A stretch of DNA of 64,000 bases from JANLQX01 sp031418775 (lineage in GTDB: Bacteria; Actinomycetota; Acidimicrobiia; Acidimicrobiales; JANYDT01): positions 1-64,000 of the forward strand of contig JANOJN010000215.1 in the NCBI GenBank assembly GCA_031418775.1. The letters are read 5' to 3'. The position numbers were made by a program, and so were the translations under genes. Position 1 is the stretch's first letter; each line of letters opens with the position of its first letter. Below, piece by piece: positions 53,986 through 62,803 of the stretch. The notes beneath the pieces were generated by a model. That model saw only the letters and a list, made by a program, of their open reading frames with translations, was not told the DNA's origin and ran no database searches.

Positions 53986-55905
53986 GTGCTTCTCGACGCC
54001 GTTTCCGCCCCCCAGGACCTTCGCCGGTTCACGTATCCCCAGCTCGAGGAGTTGGCGGGGGAGGTCCGCGACTTCATCGTCGCCGCGGTCAGCGAGAACA
54101 GCGGGCATCTCGGGTCCAACCTGGGGGTCGTCGAGCTCACCTTTGCCCTCCATCGGGTGTTCGACTCACCGAAGGATCTGCTTCTGTGGGACACCGGGCA
54201 TCAGGCCTACGTCCACAAGCTCGTCACGGGCCGCAAGAACGAGTTCGCCGCCCTCCGTCAACCCGGAGGCATGTCGGGCTACCCCAACCGGGCGGAGAGT
54301 GAGCACGACTGGATCGAGAACTCGCACGCTTCGACGGTCCTCTCCTATGCCCACGGCATGGCCGAGGCGCTCAAGGCGCAGGGCGTGAAAGACCGTCGCG
54401 TCGTCGCCGTCATCGGCGACGGCTCCATGACCGGCGGCATGGCCTATGAGGCGCTGAACAACCTCGGGCATTCCAACGCCCGGGTGCTGATCGTCTTGAA
54501 CGACAACGGACGTTCGTATGCACCGACGATCTCCGGGTTGACGCGAACCGTCACCCGCATCCGCACCAAGCCGAGCTACGCCCGCGGCAAGAAGAAGTCG
54601 GAGAAGATCATCGAGAACCTCCCCCTCGTCGGGCAGATCAGCCGACGCACGGTGAAGGGGGTCAAGTCCGCCCTCCGCGAGGTGATCGACGAGCCGCTGG
54701 CCTTCTTCGAAAACCTCGGAGTGCGCTACGTCGGCCCGATCGACGGTCACGACATGCCGATGCTCGAGTCGGTGCTCCGCGACGCTGCCGAGTTCGACGG
54801 TCCCATCGTTGTGCACTGTCTCACCCAGAAGGGCAAGGGGTACCGCTTCGCCGAGGACGACGAGGAAAAGAACCTCCACGACGTGCCCGCCGGTTTCGAC
54901 TCGAAGACCGGCAAGGCCAAGGCCTCGCCGAGCTCGTGGACCAACGAGTTCACCAACGCATTGTTGGAGATCAGCCGGACCCGACGCGATCTGCACGCGA
55001 TCACGGCGGCGATGCCCGGACCGACGGGACTCCTACCGTTCCAAGCGGAGTTCCCCGAGCGGTTCCACGACGTCGGCATCGCCGAGCAGCACGCGGTGAC
55101 CCTCGCAGCCGGGATGGCGCTCGGTGGCCTGAAGCCCGTGGTCGCCCTGTACTCCACGTTCTTCTCGCGGGCGTTCGACCAGGCCAACCTCGATGTCGGT
55201 CTTCACCGTCTGCCTGTCACCTTCGTCCTCGATCGCGCGGGGATCACCGGTGAGGACGGCGCCTCGCACCACGGCGTGCTCGACATGGTGCTGTGTTCCA
55301 AGATCCCCGGGCTCACCCTGTTCGCGCCGTCGTCGGCTCAGGAGCTCGCGGTGCAGTTGAGGACGGCGATCAACATCACTGACGGTCCGACGTGCGTTCG
55401 CTTCGCCCGTGGTGTTGCCCGCCAAGTCCCCGCGGATCAGGTCGGCCGGGGACTGGAGGCACGACGCGCTGTCGACGGCGGTTCGACGGCCAAGGTGTGC
55501 ATCATCGGCGTCGGCCGCCTTCTCGAAGCGGCGGAAGGAGCGGCTTCGCTGTTACGAGCCGAGCACGGTGTCGAAGTGACCGTGTGGGATCCCCGGGTCG
55601 TCGTACCGCTCGATCCGGAGATGATCGCCGACGGCGCCGGGTTCGATGTCGTCGTCTCCGTCGAGGACGGTATGGCCGAAGGCGGCATCGGTTCGATGAT
55701 CTCGGCGGCAATCACGACGCACCGACTCGCCAACACGCTGCCGGTCGGACCGGTCGTCGTCCTCGGGACGCCGCGCCGGTTCCTCGCCCACGGCAAGCCG
55801 AACCTGATCCTCTCCGAGCTCGGGCTCGACGTGACCGGAATCGTCAAGGCCGTCACGACGACACTGGAAGCAGTGGCAAGGTCCCACGAATCATCAGCGC
55901 GCTGA
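53986..55905 (+). CDS. dxs: 1-deoxy-D-xylulose-5-phosphate synthase
   Basis: About 639 residues. Thiamine diphosphate enzyme that starts the MEP pathway from pyruvate and glyceraldehyde 3-phosphate. SENSGHLGSNLGVVELT, VIGDGSMTGGMAYEALNN and the catalytic Glu in FHDVGIAEQHAVTLAAGMA are clear. GTG 53986 (LLDAVSAPQDL) fits the family start; GTG 53959 and TTG 53977 are in frame. It follows crtB closely, coupling precursor supply to carotenoid synthesis. Confidence 0.96.
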   Translation: MLLDAVSAPQDLRRFTYPQLEELAGEVRDFIVAAVSENSGHLGSNLGVVELTFALHRVFDSPKDLLLWDTGHQAYVHKLVTGRKNEFAALRQPGGMSGYPNRAESEHDWIENSHASTVLSYAHGMAEALKAQGVKDRRVVAVIGDGSMTGGMAYEALNNLGHSNARVLIVLNDNGRSYAPTISGLTRTVTRIRTKPSYARGKKKSEKIIENLPLVGQISRRTVKGVKSALREVIDEPLAFFENLGVRYVGPIDGHDMPMLESVLRDAAEFDGPIVVHCLTQKGKGYRFAEDDEEKNLHDVPAGFDSKTGKAKASPSSWTNEFTNALLEISRTRRDLHAITAAMPGPTGLLPFQAEFPERFHDVGIAEQHAVTLAAGMALGGLKPVVALYSTFFSRAFDQANLDVGLHRLPVTFVLDRAGITGEDGASHHGVLDMVLCSKIPGLTLFAPSSAQELAVQLRTAINITDGPTCVRFARGVARQVPADQVGRGLEARRAVDGGSTAKVCIIGVGRLLEAAEGAASLLRAEHGVEVTVWDPRVVVPLDPEMIADGAGFDVVVSVEDGMAEGGIGSMISAAITTHRLANTLPVGPVVVLGTPRRFLAHGKPNLILSELGLDVTGIVKAVTTTLEAVARSHESSAR

Positions 55906-55939
55906 CAACCCCGATCGCTCCCACCGTTCGTTTGCGACC

Positions 55940-56659
55940 TTGACCGGCACCCCCGGGATAACCCGGCTCACCTTGATCCGCCACGGCCAGGGTCTGTGCA
56001 ACGTCGAACGGCGGGTCGAAGGAGTCGCCCAGTGCCGAGGCTTGTCCGACCTTGGTCGGCGGCAGATCGAACGGCTTGCGAATCGTTTGCGTACAGAACA
56101 CTTTGCCCCGGACGTCATCGTGTCCTCACCGATACGCAGAGCACGCGAAACGGCGGAGATCATCGCGTCGGCCATCGGCCGCAGCGTGGACCTCTTCGAT
56201 GCCGACATTGAAGAAGTCCGTCCCGGCGAGGCCGAGGGAATGACGTGGGATCAGTACTTCGCGTTCTACGGAGCAGTGGAGGGGTGGGACCCGTCGGTGC
56301 CATTCGCACCGGGAGGTGAGACGTGGGTGCACTTCGCCGCTCGGGTGTCCCGGACGCTCGACCGGTTGGCCGCGGCCCACCCGGGTAGGTCGATCGCCCT
56401 GGTGGCGCATGGTGGCGTCGTCGATGCCAGCCTGTTCCACTTCTTCGGTCTCGATCCCTTCACTCGGGCACCGATCGATTTCGAGACGACCAACGCGTCG
56501 ATCACCGAGTGGGAACTGCGTTCCTTCCGGCCGTACGTGCCGCCGACCACCGGATCGCACGACGTCCTGGATCCTGATGGCGTTGCGACCATGGTCGAGG
56601 ACGTTCATCGATGGCGGCTGGCCCGCTACAACGACGCCGCCCACCTCCACGGTCTCTGA
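55940..56659 (+). CDS. Histidine phosphatase (phosphoglycerate mutase-like) family protein
   Basis: 239 residues. Catalytic RHG in LTLIRHGQGLCNVERRVEG, second His in LVAHGGVVDASLFHFFG, and VSSPIRRARETAEIIA between. TTG 55940 appears to be the start. The substrate is unknown; it lies 34 bases after dxs and may be co-transcribed, perhaps acting on a phosphorylated intermediate. Confidence 0.88.
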   Translation: MTGTPGITRLTLIRHGQGLCNVERRVEGVAQCRGLSDLGRRQIERLANRLRTEHFAPDVIVSSPIRRARETAEIIASAIGRSVDLFDADIEEVRPGEAEGMTWDQYFAFYGAVEGWDPSVPFAPGGETWVHFAARVSRTLDRLAAAHPGRSIALVAHGGVVDASLFHFFGLDPFTRAPIDFETTNASITEWELRSFRPYVPPTTGSHDVLDPDGVATMVEDVHRWRLARYNDAAHLHGL

Positions 56660-56705
56660 GTCCAACCGATCCTGAAGTCCTGATATCTCATCCGCCAATC
56701 CCTAT

Positions 56706-56733
56706 TTGACGATAGGAATAGTCGGGTTATAGT
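56706..56733 (+). promoter_or_regulatory. Sigma-70-like promoter of the sulfate assimilation genes
   Basis: TTGACG (56706-56711), a 16-bp spacer and TATAGT (56728-56733). The start codon GTG 56740 lies 7 bases after the -10 box, so the transcript should be leaderless. CCTAT-TTGACG-ATAGG forms a small dyad centred on the -35 box, a possible repressor site for sulfur control. Confidence 0.7.
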
Positions 56734-56739
56734 GAGCCC

Positions 56740-57531
56740 GTGTCCTTCGTGCTCGCCGTCGCCAGTACTCCCGCCATTGCTGCCGGTGGACTCTGTGTCG
56801 GGGTTCTGGTCGGCATGACCGGCATGGGGGGTGGAGCCCTTCTCACCCCGCTGCTCGTGCTCGGCCTCGGCCTCCCCGCCCGGGTGGCGGTCTCGAGCGA
56901 CCTCGTCGTTTCGCTGTTCATGAAGCCGGTGGGAGCACTGACCCACAGCCGCAAGGGGAGCGTCCGGCGCGACATCGTCGGGTGGCTGTCGGCGGGGTCC
57001 GTGCCGGCTGCGTTCGCCGGGTCGGTTGCCATCAATCGCTTCGTCGGGAAGAACAGCGAAACCCGGGTTGAGCCCATCATCGGAGCGGTGCTTTTCCTCG
57101 CCGCGACGCTCATGGTCGTCCGCATGGTCCGCAGCGCCCGAATCACGGTTGACGGGTTCACCACACCAACGCTGCGTATCGGGCCGACGATTGCGATCGG
57201 CGCGGCCGGTGGGTTTCTCGTCGGTCTCACTTCCGTGGGGTCAGGGTCGCTCATGCTCGTGCTGCTTTCGTGGTGCTACCCGAAGCTCGCCGGTTCGACA
57301 CTCGTCGGCACCGATCTGATGCAGGCGGTGCCGCTGGTCGCTTCTGCTGCGCTCGGCCACGTGATCTTCGGCGACGCCCGCATCTCACTGATCGTCCCGG
57401 TGCTCTTCGGCGCCCTGCCAGGAGCGTGGATAGGGGCGCGTCTCGCGCATCGGGTACCCGATCTCGTGCTTCGCCCCATTCTCGCCCTCGTGCTCGGCGC
57501 CAGCGGGCTCCGCCTCGCCGGGCTCATCTGA
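56740..57531 (+). CDS. TauE/SafE-type sulfite or sulfur-compound exporter
   Basis: 263 residues and about eight membrane helices. GVLVGMTGMGGGALLTPLLVLGLGLPARVAVSSDLVVSLFMKPVG and the second-half repeat GGFLVGLTSVGSGSLMLVLL are the internally duplicated TauE/SafE pattern. Its place ahead of cysH, cysD and cysN suggests it moves sulfite, sulfate or a related anion. Confidence 0.9.
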   Translation: MSFVLAVASTPAIAAGGLCVGVLVGMTGMGGGALLTPLLVLGLGLPARVAVSSDLVVSLFMKPVGALTHSRKGSVRRDIVGWLSAGSVPAAFAGSVAINRFVGKNSETRVEPIIGAVLFLAATLMVVRMVRSARITVDGFTTPTLRIGPTIAIGAAGGFLVGLTSVGSGSLMLVLLSWCYPKLAGSTLVGTDLMQAVPLVASAALGHVIFGDARISLIVPVLFGALPGAWIGARLAHRVPDLVLRPILALVLGASGLRLAGLI

Positions 57532-57573
57532 CCCGTGTCGTCCACCCAACCGCACCCGAACCACCGGAGAACC

Positions 57574-58251
57574 ATGACTGCCACTGCCACCCTTACAACA
57601 GCCGAGCTCGAGGACATTTCGCAGTCGTTCGAATCGAGCCATCCGAAAGACGTCATTCGTTGGGCGGCCGAACGCTACGGCGCCGGCCTCGTGGCCACGG
57701 TGAGCTTCGAAGACCCGGTACTTGCCCACCTGATGGCCACCGCGGCGCCCGACGCCGAGGTGGTGATGATCGACACGCAGTACCTCTTCGCGGAGACGCA
57801 TTGGTATGCGAACGAACTTTCCCGTCGGCTGGGTCTCCGTTTGCGAGTGGAGCATCCCCTTCCGACCGTGGTGCCCGACAACCTTTGGCAGACCGACACG
57901 GCGGCATGCTGCAACGCCCGCAAGGTCGAGCCGCTCCGGCGGATCCTCTCCACCAAGACGGCATGGGTCACCGGCGTGCGCCGCGCCGACGGCCCGACCC
58001 GGGCGAACGCGCCGATCATCAGTTGGGACGAGGCGCGTGGTGTGGTGAAGATCAATGCGTTGGCGACGCTGTCCGACGACAACATGGCCCTCTACGCACA
58101 ACTGCACGATCTGCCGGCAAATCCCCTCTCGGAAAGGGGATTTCCCTCCATCGGTTGCTGGCCCTGCACTCGTCCGGTGGCGCCCGGCGAGGACAAGCGG
58201 GCGGGCCGGTGGTCGGGGCAGGACAAGACCGAGTGCGGGTTGCACGCATGA
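57574..58251 (+). CDS. cysH: Assimilatory phosphoadenylyl/adenylyl-sulfate reductase
   Basis: 225 residues. Cys pairs CCNARK near 110 and GCWPC (near 195), plus the C-terminal ECGLH with the redox-active Cys. These four cluster cysteines indicate a [4Fe-4S] enzyme of the APS-reductase type, which makes sulfite from APS. This fits the absence of cysC here. ATG 57574 has GGAGA 3 nt upstream. Confidence 0.94.
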   Translation: MTATATLTTAELEDISQSFESSHPKDVIRWAAERYGAGLVATVSFEDPVLAHLMATAAPDAEVVMIDTQYLFAETHWYANELSRRLGLRLRVEHPLPTVVPDNLWQTDTAACCNARKVEPLRRILSTKTAWVTGVRRADGPTRANAPIISWDEARGVVKINALATLSDDNMALYAQLHDLPANPLSERGFPSIGCWPCTRPVAPGEDKRAGRWSGQDKTECGLHA

Positions 58252-58316
58252 GTTCGGTCGCGATGCGAGCCACCACCGGCAAGCACAGCGGGTTACACGC
58301 ATGAGTGCGGTCGCGA
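58235..58316 (+). repeat. 29-nt direct repeat duplicating the cysH-cysD junction
   Basis: The 29 bases at 58235-58263 recur at 58288-58316 with 27 matches, an offset of 53 bases. Both copies contain CACGCATGAG, i.e. a stop overlapping a start. The insertion creates an 18-codon frame (58248-58304, MSSVAMRATTGKHSGLHA) that overlaps the cysH stop and the cysD start as ATGA and ends in the same GLHA as CysH. A tandem duplication of the original coupled junction explains it. Confidence 0.85.
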
Positions 58317-59233
58317 CATCGGGTTCGATCAGGTCGGATGGCAGCCGAGTGCTGGCCGAGTTGGAGGCCGAAGCGATCACCATCATCCGTGAGGTGGCCG
58401 CGGAAACCCGGGCACCGGTGCTGCTCTTCTCGGGCGGCAAGGACTCGGCAGTGTTGCTGCACCTCGCCCTGAAGGCGTTCAGTCCCGGTCGACTTCCGTT
58501 TCCCGTGATGCACGTCGACACCGGCCACAACTTCGACGAGGTGCTCTCGTACCGCGACGAGTTCGTCGCTCGGCACCGCCTCGAACTGCTCGTCGCCAGC
58601 GTCGAGGAATCGATCCGGCGCGGTCGGGTCAGCGACCCGGGTCCCACCGGCAGCCGTAATCGCCTCCAGTCCGTCACCCTCCTCGACGCCATCGCCGAGC
58701 ATGGCTTCGACGCCGCGTTCGGCGGAGGACGCCGCGACGAGGACAAGGCTCGCGCCAAGGAGCGAATGCTTTCGTTCCGGGACACCCGCGGACGCTGGGA
58801 GCCCCGCCAGCAACGCCCCGAGCCATGGAACATGCTCAACGCGCGCATACGGCCCGGCGAGCATCTCCGCGCCTTTCCGCTCAGCAACTGGACCGAGCTC
58901 GACATCTGGTCGTACATCGGCTTGGAGGGCATTCCCCTCCCGAACATCTATTTCTCTCACCGCCGAGTCGTCGTCGAACGATCCAAGATGCTCCTTGCCG
59001 TTGGCGGCCCGGTAGTCCTGGAAGCCCACGAGTCGGCGTTCGAGGAGACCGTCCGGTACCGCACGGTCGGCGACCAGAGCTGCACGGGAGCAGTCCGCTC
59101 GCACGCGTCCACCGTCGACGATGTGATCGCGGAAACGGCTGCGGCGCGAATCACCGAACGCGGCGCCACGCGCGCCGACGACGGCATCTCCGATGCCGCC
59201 ATGGAAGACCGCAAACGAGAGGGCTACTTCTGA
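58301..59233 (+). CDS. cysD: Sulfate adenylyltransferase small subunit
   Basis: 310 residues. PP-loop SGGKDSAVLLHLALKAF near residue 40, VMHVDTGHNFDEVLSYRDEF, and FGGGRRDEDKARAKERMLSFRD are CysD signatures. With CysN it makes APS from ATP and sulfate. The start at ATG 58301 lies in the second copy of the junction repeat; the stop and the cysN ATG share one base (TGATG). Confidence 0.96.
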   Translation: MSAVATSGSIRSDGSRVLAELEAEAITIIREVAAETRAPVLLFSGGKDSAVLLHLALKAFSPGRLPFPVMHVDTGHNFDEVLSYRDEFVARHRLELLVASVEESIRRGRVSDPGPTGSRNRLQSVTLLDAIAEHGFDAAFGGGRRDEDKARAKERMLSFRDTRGRWEPRQQRPEPWNMLNARIRPGEHLRAFPLSNWTELDIWSYIGLEGIPLPNIYFSHRRVVVERSKMLLAVGGPVVLEAHESAFEETVRYRTVGDQSCTGAVRSHASTVDDVIAETAAARITERGATRADDGISDAAMEDRKREGYF

Positions 59234-60498
59234 TGTCCACCACCCGCAGCACCACACGCCAGCTTCGGATCGCCACCGCCGGATCGGTCGACGACGGGAA
59301 GTCGACGCTCATCGGCCGCCTGTTGCACGACACCAAGACGATCTTCGAGGACCAACTCGATGCGGTCATCAAGGCGAGCCGCCGCTACGGGGACCAAGAA
59401 GTCAACCTCGCGTTGTTGACCGACGGCCTACGAGCGGAACGGGAACAGGGCATTACCATCGATGTCGCCTACCGCTACTTCGCCACGCCCAGGCGGAGCT
59501 TCGTTCTCGCCGACACGCCCGGGCACGCGCAGTACACGCGCAACATGGTCACGGGAGCGTCGGTCTCCGATGTGTCGCTGGTGCTCGTCGACGCCCGCCA
59601 TGGCGTGGTCGAGCAGACTCGGCGCCACCTCGGCATCGCCGCACTGCTCGGCGTCCGCCACATCGTGCTCGCCGTGAACAAGATGGACCTCGTCGCATGG
59701 AGCGAACGTGCGTACACCGCCGTCGTGGACGAGGTCGAAGCCATCCTTCGCGACCTTCACGCCGATGTCACCCTCCACCCGGTTCCGGTTTCTGCGCTCC
59801 AGGGAGACAACGTCGTCGACCGGTCGGCGAACGCACCGTGGTTCGCCGGGGCAACGATCCTCGACCTGCTGGAATCGATCGAGATCGACGAGTCGGCCGT
59901 GCACGTCGGGGCGAGGCTCGCCGTGCAGTGGACGATTCGTGCCGGAAACGACTATCGGGGCTATGCCGGTCGGCTCACTGGAGGGCCGATCAAGGTCGGT
60001 GACGAGGTCGTCGCACTACCTGCCGGGTTGCGCAGCACCATACGCACGCTTACGGTATCTGGTGTCGCCGCGGACCACGCGTCGCCTGGTGACGCCATCG
60101 CCATCGAACTTCGGGACCACGTCGATGTCGGCAGGGGCGACGTGCTCATCGTCGGCAGTGCAACCCTCTCCCCGGTGGTCGGCAGGGAAATCGACGTCGA
60201 CGTCTGCTGGATGACCGACGAGCCTGCCGTCGAGGGCCGACACATGATCGTGAAGCACCTCACCCGTCACGTCGGCGCGACCATCAGCTCGGTCGACTTT
60301 CGGCTCGACCCGACGACGCTGCAGCCGACGCCGACCCAGGCGCTTGCCCTCAATGACCTCGGCCGCCTCACCCTTCGCCTCGACGAGGCCATCGTCGCCG
60401 ACACGGCCCGACACAACCGGTCGACCGGCTACCTCATTCTGATCGACGAAGTCTCGAACGCAACGGCCGCTGCGGCCACCATCGTCGCGATCACCTGA
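59233..60498 (+). CDS. cysN: Sulfate adenylyltransferase large subunit
   Basis: 421 residues. GTPase motifs GSVDDGKSTLIGRLLHDTKTIFEDQ, DTPGHAQYTRNMVTGAS and NKMD, followed by EF-Tu-like barrels. It energises APS formation by GTP hydrolysis. The length matches CysN alone; there is no fused APS-kinase (CysC) domain, consistent with a direct APS-reductase route. It ends 10 bases from the convergent hydrolase gene. Confidence 0.95.
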   Translation: MSTTRSTTRQLRIATAGSVDDGKSTLIGRLLHDTKTIFEDQLDAVIKASRRYGDQEVNLALLTDGLRAEREQGITIDVAYRYFATPRRSFVLADTPGHAQYTRNMVTGASVSDVSLVLVDARHGVVEQTRRHLGIAALLGVRHIVLAVNKMDLVAWSERAYTAVVDEVEAILRDLHADVTLHPVPVSALQGDNVVDRSANAPWFAGATILDLLESIEIDESAVHVGARLAVQWTIRAGNDYRGYAGRLTGGPIKVGDEVVALPAGLRSTIRTLTVSGVAADHASPGDAIAIELRDHVDVGRGDVLIVGSATLSPVVGREIDVDVCWMTDEPAVEGRHMIVKHLTRHVGATISSVDFRLDPTTLQPTPTQALALNDLGRLTLRLDEAIVADTARHNRSTGYLILIDEVSNATAAAATIVAIT

Positions 60499-60508
60499 AC
60501 ACGATCAC

Positions 60509-61228
60509 CTACGCCGGAGACAGTGCCGAGGCGACGCTCTGTGAATCCGTCACCGACCCGAAGAGCACCTGGAGGACGAGAAGCGACGCCTCATGATTCC
60601 CGCGCGGCAGGTCGGAGCCGATGGGCTCGGCTACACAATCCTCGACAACGAGGCAATGGAAGTCTCTGAACATCGCATCACGAAACGTCGACTCGACGCA
60701 GACGCTCGTCGTCGCCCCGACAAACAACAACGTCTCGATCCCTGCCTCGCGCAGGATCGCCTCGAGGTCGGTGCCGAAGAACCCGCTGAACCGATGCTTG
60801 TAGACCACGACGTCACCTGAAGTCGGTCGGAGTTCGTCGATGATGTCGGTGTTCCACGTGTCGCGAACGAGGACCCGGCTAGGCACGCCGCTGGGCGCGA
60901 TCACGTCGGCCCCGGGATTGAAGGGGCGGTGTTTCACCCAGTTCGGCGAGTCGGTCGCTCCGGCATCAGACATGTCTGCTCGGAACGCCATCTTCAAGAA
61001 CACGATCTTCAGGCCCGCGCGCCGCGATGCAGCCAGAAGGGCGGCCGAGCGCGGGATCGTGGCGCGGATGGCGGAGATGTCGATCCCGGCTTGTTCGAAC
61101 ATCCCACCGACCGAACCGAAGTCGTTCTGCATATCCACGACGACGACAGCCGTTCGAGCCGGAACGAGGCGAACTGGTCCAGGACGAGCTTGGATCACCA
61201 CAGTGCCAGTGATCAAGGAGTCATCCAC
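60509..61228 (-). CDS. Isochorismatase-family cysteine hydrolase
   Basis: 239 residues. Catalytic triad Asp in VVVVDMQNDFGS, Lys in YKHRFSGFFGTDLE and Cys in GATTSVCVESTFRDAMFRDF. The spacing and the N-terminal region RPGPVRLVPARTA resemble RutB-like ureidoacrylate hydrolases, but the assignment to a substrate is uncertain. I place the start at GTG 61228 with GGTAGG upstream; TTG 61249 would add 7 residues. Confidence 0.88.
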   Translation of the reverse strand: MDDSLITGTVVIQARPGPVRLVPARTAVVVVDMQNDFGSVGGMFEQAGIDISAIRATIPRSAALLAASRRAGLKIVFLKMAFRADMSDAGATDSPNWVKHRPFNPGADVIAPSGVPSRVLVRDTWNTDIIDELRPTSGDVVVYKHRFSGFFGTDLEAILREAGIETLLFVGATTSVCVESTFRDAMFRDFHCLVVEDCVAEPIGSDLPRGNHEASLLVLQVLFGSVTDSQSVASALSPA

Positions 61229-61298
61229 CGCCGTGACCCTACCTCTCAACGTTGGCGCGGCGTCGATGCGCGCGTTGAAGTGGTCGGAGCCAAAGGGC

Positions 61299-61335
61299 TT
61301 GACGGAAGTTAGATTCCGGTATTAGATTACCGGTA
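61299..61335 (+). promoter_or_regulatory. icd promoter with direct and inverted repeat
   Basis: TTGACG (61299-61304), an 18-bp spacer and TAGATT (61323-61328) form a plausible promoter 40 bases before icd. TTAGATTCCGGTA (61309-61321) is followed directly by TTAGATTACCGGTA (61322-61335), and CCGGTA-TTAGAT-TACCGG (61316-61333) is a perfect dyad covering the -10 box. A repressor site is likely. Confidence 0.6.
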
Positions 61336-61366
61336 TCAAAGTTCAGCCCACGGATATGGAGCAGTC

Positions 61367-62803
61367 ATGAGCACCCCCATCACCGTCGCCTACGGCGACG
61401 GCATCGGCCCCGAGATCATGGATGCGACGCTTCGCATCCTCGATGCAGCGGGCGCCGACATCGCCATCGAGGAGATCGCCATCGGCGAGGCGGTCTACGC
61501 CAGCGGAGCCAGCTCAGCGGGAATCACCACCGAGTCGATCGACTCACTGCGACGGACGAAGGTGTTTCTGAAGGCACCGATCACCACCCCGCAGGGCGGC
61601 GGCTTCAAGAGCCTCAACGTCACGGTGCGTAAGACCCTCGGCCTCTACGCCAACGTGCGGCCATGCCCTTCGTATGCACCGTTCGTCCGGACGAAGCACC
61701 CGGTGATGGACGTGGTGATCGTGCGGGAGAACGAGGAAGACCTCTATGCCGGCATCGAGCACCGTCAGACCGACGAGGTCTTCCAGTGCCTCAAGCTGAT
61801 CACGCGCCCGGGCTGCGAGCGCATCAGCCGCTACGCCTTCGAGTACGCCCGTGCCTACGGCCGCAAGAAGGTCACCGCGTTCACCAAGGACAACATCATG
61901 AAGATGACCGACGGTCTCTTCCACCAGGTGTTCGACGAGGTTGCGGCGGAGTACCCCGACATCGAGAACGAGCACTGGATCGTCGACATCGGGGCCGCCA
62001 AGATGGCCGACACCCCCGAGGTCTTCGACGTGATCGTCCTGCCGAACCTCTACGGCGACATCCTTTCCGACGTCGCCGCGCAGATCGCCGGTTCGGTCGG
62101 CCTGGCCGGTTCGGCGAACATCGGCACTCATTGCGCGATGTTCGAGGCGATCCACGGGTCGGCACCGCGTCGCGCCGGCCAGAACGTGGCGAACCCTTCC
62201 GGGCTCATCCTCGGAGCCGTGCAGATGCTGGTGCACATCGGGCAAGGCCAGGCCGCATCGCGGATGCACAACGCATGGCTCAAGACCATGGAAGATGGTA
62301 AGCACACCTATGACATCTTCGACTCCAAGGTCAGCACGGAGAAGGTCGGGACCAAGGAGTTTGCGAGTGCCGTGATCGAGCGGATGGGCGACGAGCCCGT
62401 CAAGCTCAAGAAGGCCGCCTACGGCGCGTCACCGATCATGGAGATCAAGGTGACGAGCAAGGCCCCGCAGACCAAGGTCCGTGTCGGCGTCGACGTGTTC
62501 CTCCATCACCGCGGTCAGAGCCCCGACGCGCTGGCGGCGGAGCTGCTTCCCCTGGTCGGCCCGTTCAAGCTCGACATGCTTTCCAACCGTGGCCAGAAGG
62601 TGTGGCCGGACGGGATTCCGGAGACCCTGCTCGTCGACAACTGGCGCTGCCGCTTCCTCGGGGTCGACGGAGCGTCGGTCACCGCCGAAGACATGGTCGC
62701 CCTGCTCGACCGCGTCGTTGCGGCGGGTCACGATGTGATCAAGACGGAGGGGCTGTACACATTCGATGGCGAGGCCGGATTCACGAAGGGACAGGGCCAA
62801 TGA
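61367..62803 (+). CDS. icd: Isocitrate dehydrogenase (long, Thermus/Rickettsia-type)
   Basis: 478 residues. ITVAYGDGIGPEIMDATLRIL, VRENEEDLYAGIEHRQT, LPNLYGDILSDVAAQIAGSVGLAGSANIG and the nucleotide loop HGSAPRRAGQNVANPSGLI show the beta-decarboxylating dehydrogenase fold. A C-terminal domain of some 140 residues (from KVRVGVDVFLHHRGQSPDALA) is the extra domain of the T. thermophilus-like enzymes. It supplies 2-oxoglutarate and reducing power in the TCA cycle. The stop overlaps the next gene's ATG. Confidence 0.94.
   Translation: MSTPITVAYGDGIGPEIMDATLRILDAAGADIAIEEIAIGEAVYASGASSAGITTESIDSLRRTKVFLKAPITTPQGGGFKSLNVTVRKTLGLYANVRPCPSYAPFVRTKHPVMDVVIVRENEEDLYAGIEHRQTDEVFQCLKLITRPGCERISRYAFEYARAYGRKKVTAFTKDNIMKMTDGLFHQVFDEVAAEYPDIENEHWIVDIGAAKMADTPEVFDVIVLPNLYGDILSDVAAQIAGSVGLAGSANIGTHCAMFEAIHGSAPRRAGQNVANPSGLILGAVQMLVHIGQGQAASRMHNAWLKTMEDGKHTYDIFDSKVSTEKVGTKEFASAVIERMGDEPVKLKKAAYGASPIMEIKVTSKAPQTKVRVGVDVFLHHRGQSPDALAAELLPLVGPFKLDMLSNRGQKVWPDGIPETLLVDNWRCRFLGVDGASVTAEDMVALLDRVVAAGHDVIKTEGLYTFDGEAGFTKGQGQ

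Noticed and set aside
58119..58143. Perfect 9-bp hairpin AAATCCCCT/AGGGGATTT inside cysH
   Set aside because: It encodes the conserved stretch NPLSERGFPSIGC, so the symmetry is more simply explained by coding constraint.
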